From the NCBI RefSeq assembly GCF_030053345.1, contig NZ_JASGBP010000010.1:1-64000 (forward strand): a stretch of DNA of 64,000 nt. The letters run 5' to 3'. Numbering within the stretch: the first letter of the stretch is position 1; the number at the start of each line of letters is the position of its first letter. Under the pieces are notes generated by a model, which did not search any database, was not told the DNA's origin, and saw only the letters and a program-made list of their open reading frames with translations. Positions 62,636 to 64,000 of this stretch are shown one piece after another. Made by a program: the position numbers and the translations under genes. The stretch comes from Flavobacterium sedimenticola. GTDB lineage: Bacteria; Bacteroidota; Bacteroidia; Flavobacteriales; Flavobacteriaceae.

Positions 62636-64000
62636 ATGAACAAGACAGTGCACTATACGCTCACAACCATACTATTTTTGATTGGCTTGCCCAAGGCCTT
62701 TTCTCAAAAAACAAATGACAACATCGGTACCGAAGTGGTGAATGTGGTGAAACCTTATACGCCGACCATTTCAGATGCTTTTAAAGTAAAAGAAACACCT
62801 TCTTTGGATGATGAAGAAACCCAGCGCAAAGAAAACATCCAGTACAATATTTTTTCTTTTCCGGTAGCGTCTACTTTTGCACCGGCCAAAGGCAAAGCGG
62901 CAAATGTGGATAAAGAACCCGCCGAGAAAATTTTTAGCAATTACCTAACCTTAGCGGCCGGAAATTACGGTACCATAAACGCCGAGTTATTTGTGACACA
63001 AAACGTGAGCAATACCGATTATTTTGGAGGGATGTTGCGCCACAATTCCACGCAAGGCGGCATTAATGATGTAGTGTTGGACGATAAATTCTTGAATACG
63101 GCTTTAGATCTAACGTATGGAAGCCGAACCAAAACGATGACTTGGAATGCTGATGTTGGCTACCAAAACCAAGTTTACAATTGGTACGGTATATTTCCAG
63201 GAACATTGTCTGATGCCACCATTGACGGTATCGACGAGCAACAAACCTATCATACGTTGTATTTAGGCGGAAGATTGGGTTTAGGGGATAGTTTCTTAAA
63301 AGAAAGCTCGATTAAATTCAGTCGCTTTTGGGATGCTTTCGGTTCGGCCGAAAATCGTTTTGTAGCTAAGCCTTCTTTGGCGTTTGATATTGTAAAAGAA
63401 AAAATAAAAGCCGATTTTGTGTTGGACTACATCAGCGGCACATTTGATCAAACCTATTACGGAGGCGCTTCGTTTAAATATGGTTTTACCAATGTGGGTT
63501 TTCAACCGAGTGTCGTGATTAAGAAAGACGATTTAACCGTTAATGCGGGTGTCGGATTCTTTTACAGTGCTGCGCAGGAAGCCGGAGAAAGCAAATTCTT
63601 TATCTATCCGCAAGTGACCGGTTCGTATAAAGTAGTGGGTGATTTAATGATTTTTTATGCCGGAATCGAAGGTGGCTTGAAGCAAAATTCCTATCGCGAT
63701 TTTGTACAGGAAAATTTCTTTGTATCGCCAACGTTAGCCGTAGCGCCGACCGATCAAAAATTTGATGTGTATGCCGGATTAAAAGGAAAACTAGCTAATA
63801 GTGTGAGTTATAACATCAGAGCTTCGTATTTGAATGAAGAAAACAAACCGTTGTTTAAAAGTAATGGCTACGATGAAAGTAGTGCCAATACCGATGGGTA
63901 TGCCTATGGCAATTCTTTTGATGTAGTGTATGATAATGTAAAAACCATCAGCTTTTTCGGGGAGTTGAAAGCCGATTTTTCTAAAAATGTTACTTTCGGA
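62636..64000 (+). CDS. Outer-membrane beta-barrel protein (TonB-receptor-like), 3' truncated by window
   Basis: The frame opens at ATG 62636 and is open to the last base (455 codons seen). A signal peptide (TTILFLIGLPKAFSQ) is followed by NIGTEVVNVVKPYTPTISD, a region with DDEETQRKENIQY, and then alternating amphipathic strands typical of an outer-membrane barrel (for example LDLTYGSRTKTMTWNADVGY near 160). It lacks the carboxypeptidase-like and plug domains of a SusC/TonB receptor in the part seen, although such proteins are often annotated as TonB-dependent receptors. It is in one operon with the TPR protein. Confidence 0.8.
   Translation, partial: MNKTVHYTLTTILFLIGLPKAFSQKTNDNIGTEVVNVVKPYTPTISDAFKVKETPSLDDEETQRKENIQYNIFSFPVASTFAPAKGKAANVDKEPAEKIFSNYLTLAAGNYGTINAELFVTQNVSNTDYFGGMLRHNSTQGGINDVVLDDKFLNTALDLTYGSRTKTMTWNADVGYQNQVYNWYGIFPGTLSDATIDGIDEQQTYHTLYLGGRLGLGDSFLKESSIKFSRFWDAFGSAENRFVAKPSLAFDIVKEKIKADFVLDYISGTFDQTYYGGASFKYGFTNVGFQPSVVIKKDDLTVNAGVGFFYSAAQEAGESKFFIYPQVTGSYKVVGDLMIFYAGIEGGLKQNSYRDFVQENFFVSPTLAVAPTDQKFDVYAGLKGKLANSVSYNIRASYLNEENKPLFKSNGYDESSANTDGYAYGNSFDVVYDNVKTISFFGELKADFSKNVTFG

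Overview
The window looks like chromosome of a Flavobacteriaceae member, most likely Flavobacterium. Reasons: two proteins with C-terminal type A and one with type B type IX secretion (T9SS/gliding) sorting domains; a type III glutamine synthetase; the Bacteroidetes order rsh - fur-like - purA; a SpoIIM/DUF4129/DUF4350/MoxR/DUF58 operon; an AT-rich genome; almost no Shine-Dalgarno sequences; and promoter boxes of the Bacteroidetes form TAnnTTTG, twice with a TTTG element exactly 19 bases upstream. No rRNA, tRNA, CRISPR array, integrase or transposase was recognised.

Layout. 1-1.6 kb: 3' end of a large repeat-rich T9SS surface protein. 1.7-9.7 kb: core genes (TerC-type transporter, glutamine synthetase III, tandem OmpA-like proteins, purM, clpS, prmA). 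9.8-19.4 kb: mainly minus-strand housekeeping operons (tpiA with a TlpA-like oxidoreductase, DoxX/thioredoxin and DUF1599 proteins, rlmH, aroE, TPR protein, class III aminotransferase), with folP and a lipoprotein on the plus strand. 19.5-23.2 kb: LptA/OstA-like protein and a periplasmic GH13 alpha-amylase.

23.2-28.2 kb is an AT-rich accessory islet bordered on one side by intact purA and on the other by a diverged 3' fragment of purA. It carries two paralogous DUF2931-like lipoproteins, two secreted hypothetical proteins, a lipoprotein gene broken by one in-frame stop, three copies of an imperfect ~70-85 bp repeat between genes, and palindromic elements. This is the least ordinary part of the window.

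28.2-36 kb: purA, a Fur-family regulator, rsh ((p)ppGpp metabolism), a beta-lactamase-fold hydrolase and a SpoU-type RNA methyltransferase. 34.8-41.7 kb: a tightly overlapping six-gene operon (SpoIIM, multipass protein, DUF4129, DUF4350, MoxR ATPase, DUF58) beside a divergent RDD gene, plausibly an envelope-associated MoxR/VWA-like system of unknown function. 41.7-43.5 kb: a T9SS type B surface protein.

43.6-58.8 kb is a surface-polysaccharide locus: acyltransferase-like protein, DegT/FdtB-type sugar aminotransferase, Wzx flippase, hexapeptide acyltransferase, FdtA-type sugar ketoisomerase, four glycosyltransferases, a SAM methyltransferase, a 2OG-Fe(II) oxygenase and a multipass GT-C-like protein. 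A markedly AT-rich core (45.7-51.3 kb) also holds a fibre-like surface protein and a T9SS subtilisin-like protease encoded back to back. 58.7-64 kb: an FtsE-type ATPase, a 1004-residue TPR protein and the start of an outer-membrane beta-barrel protein that runs off the window.
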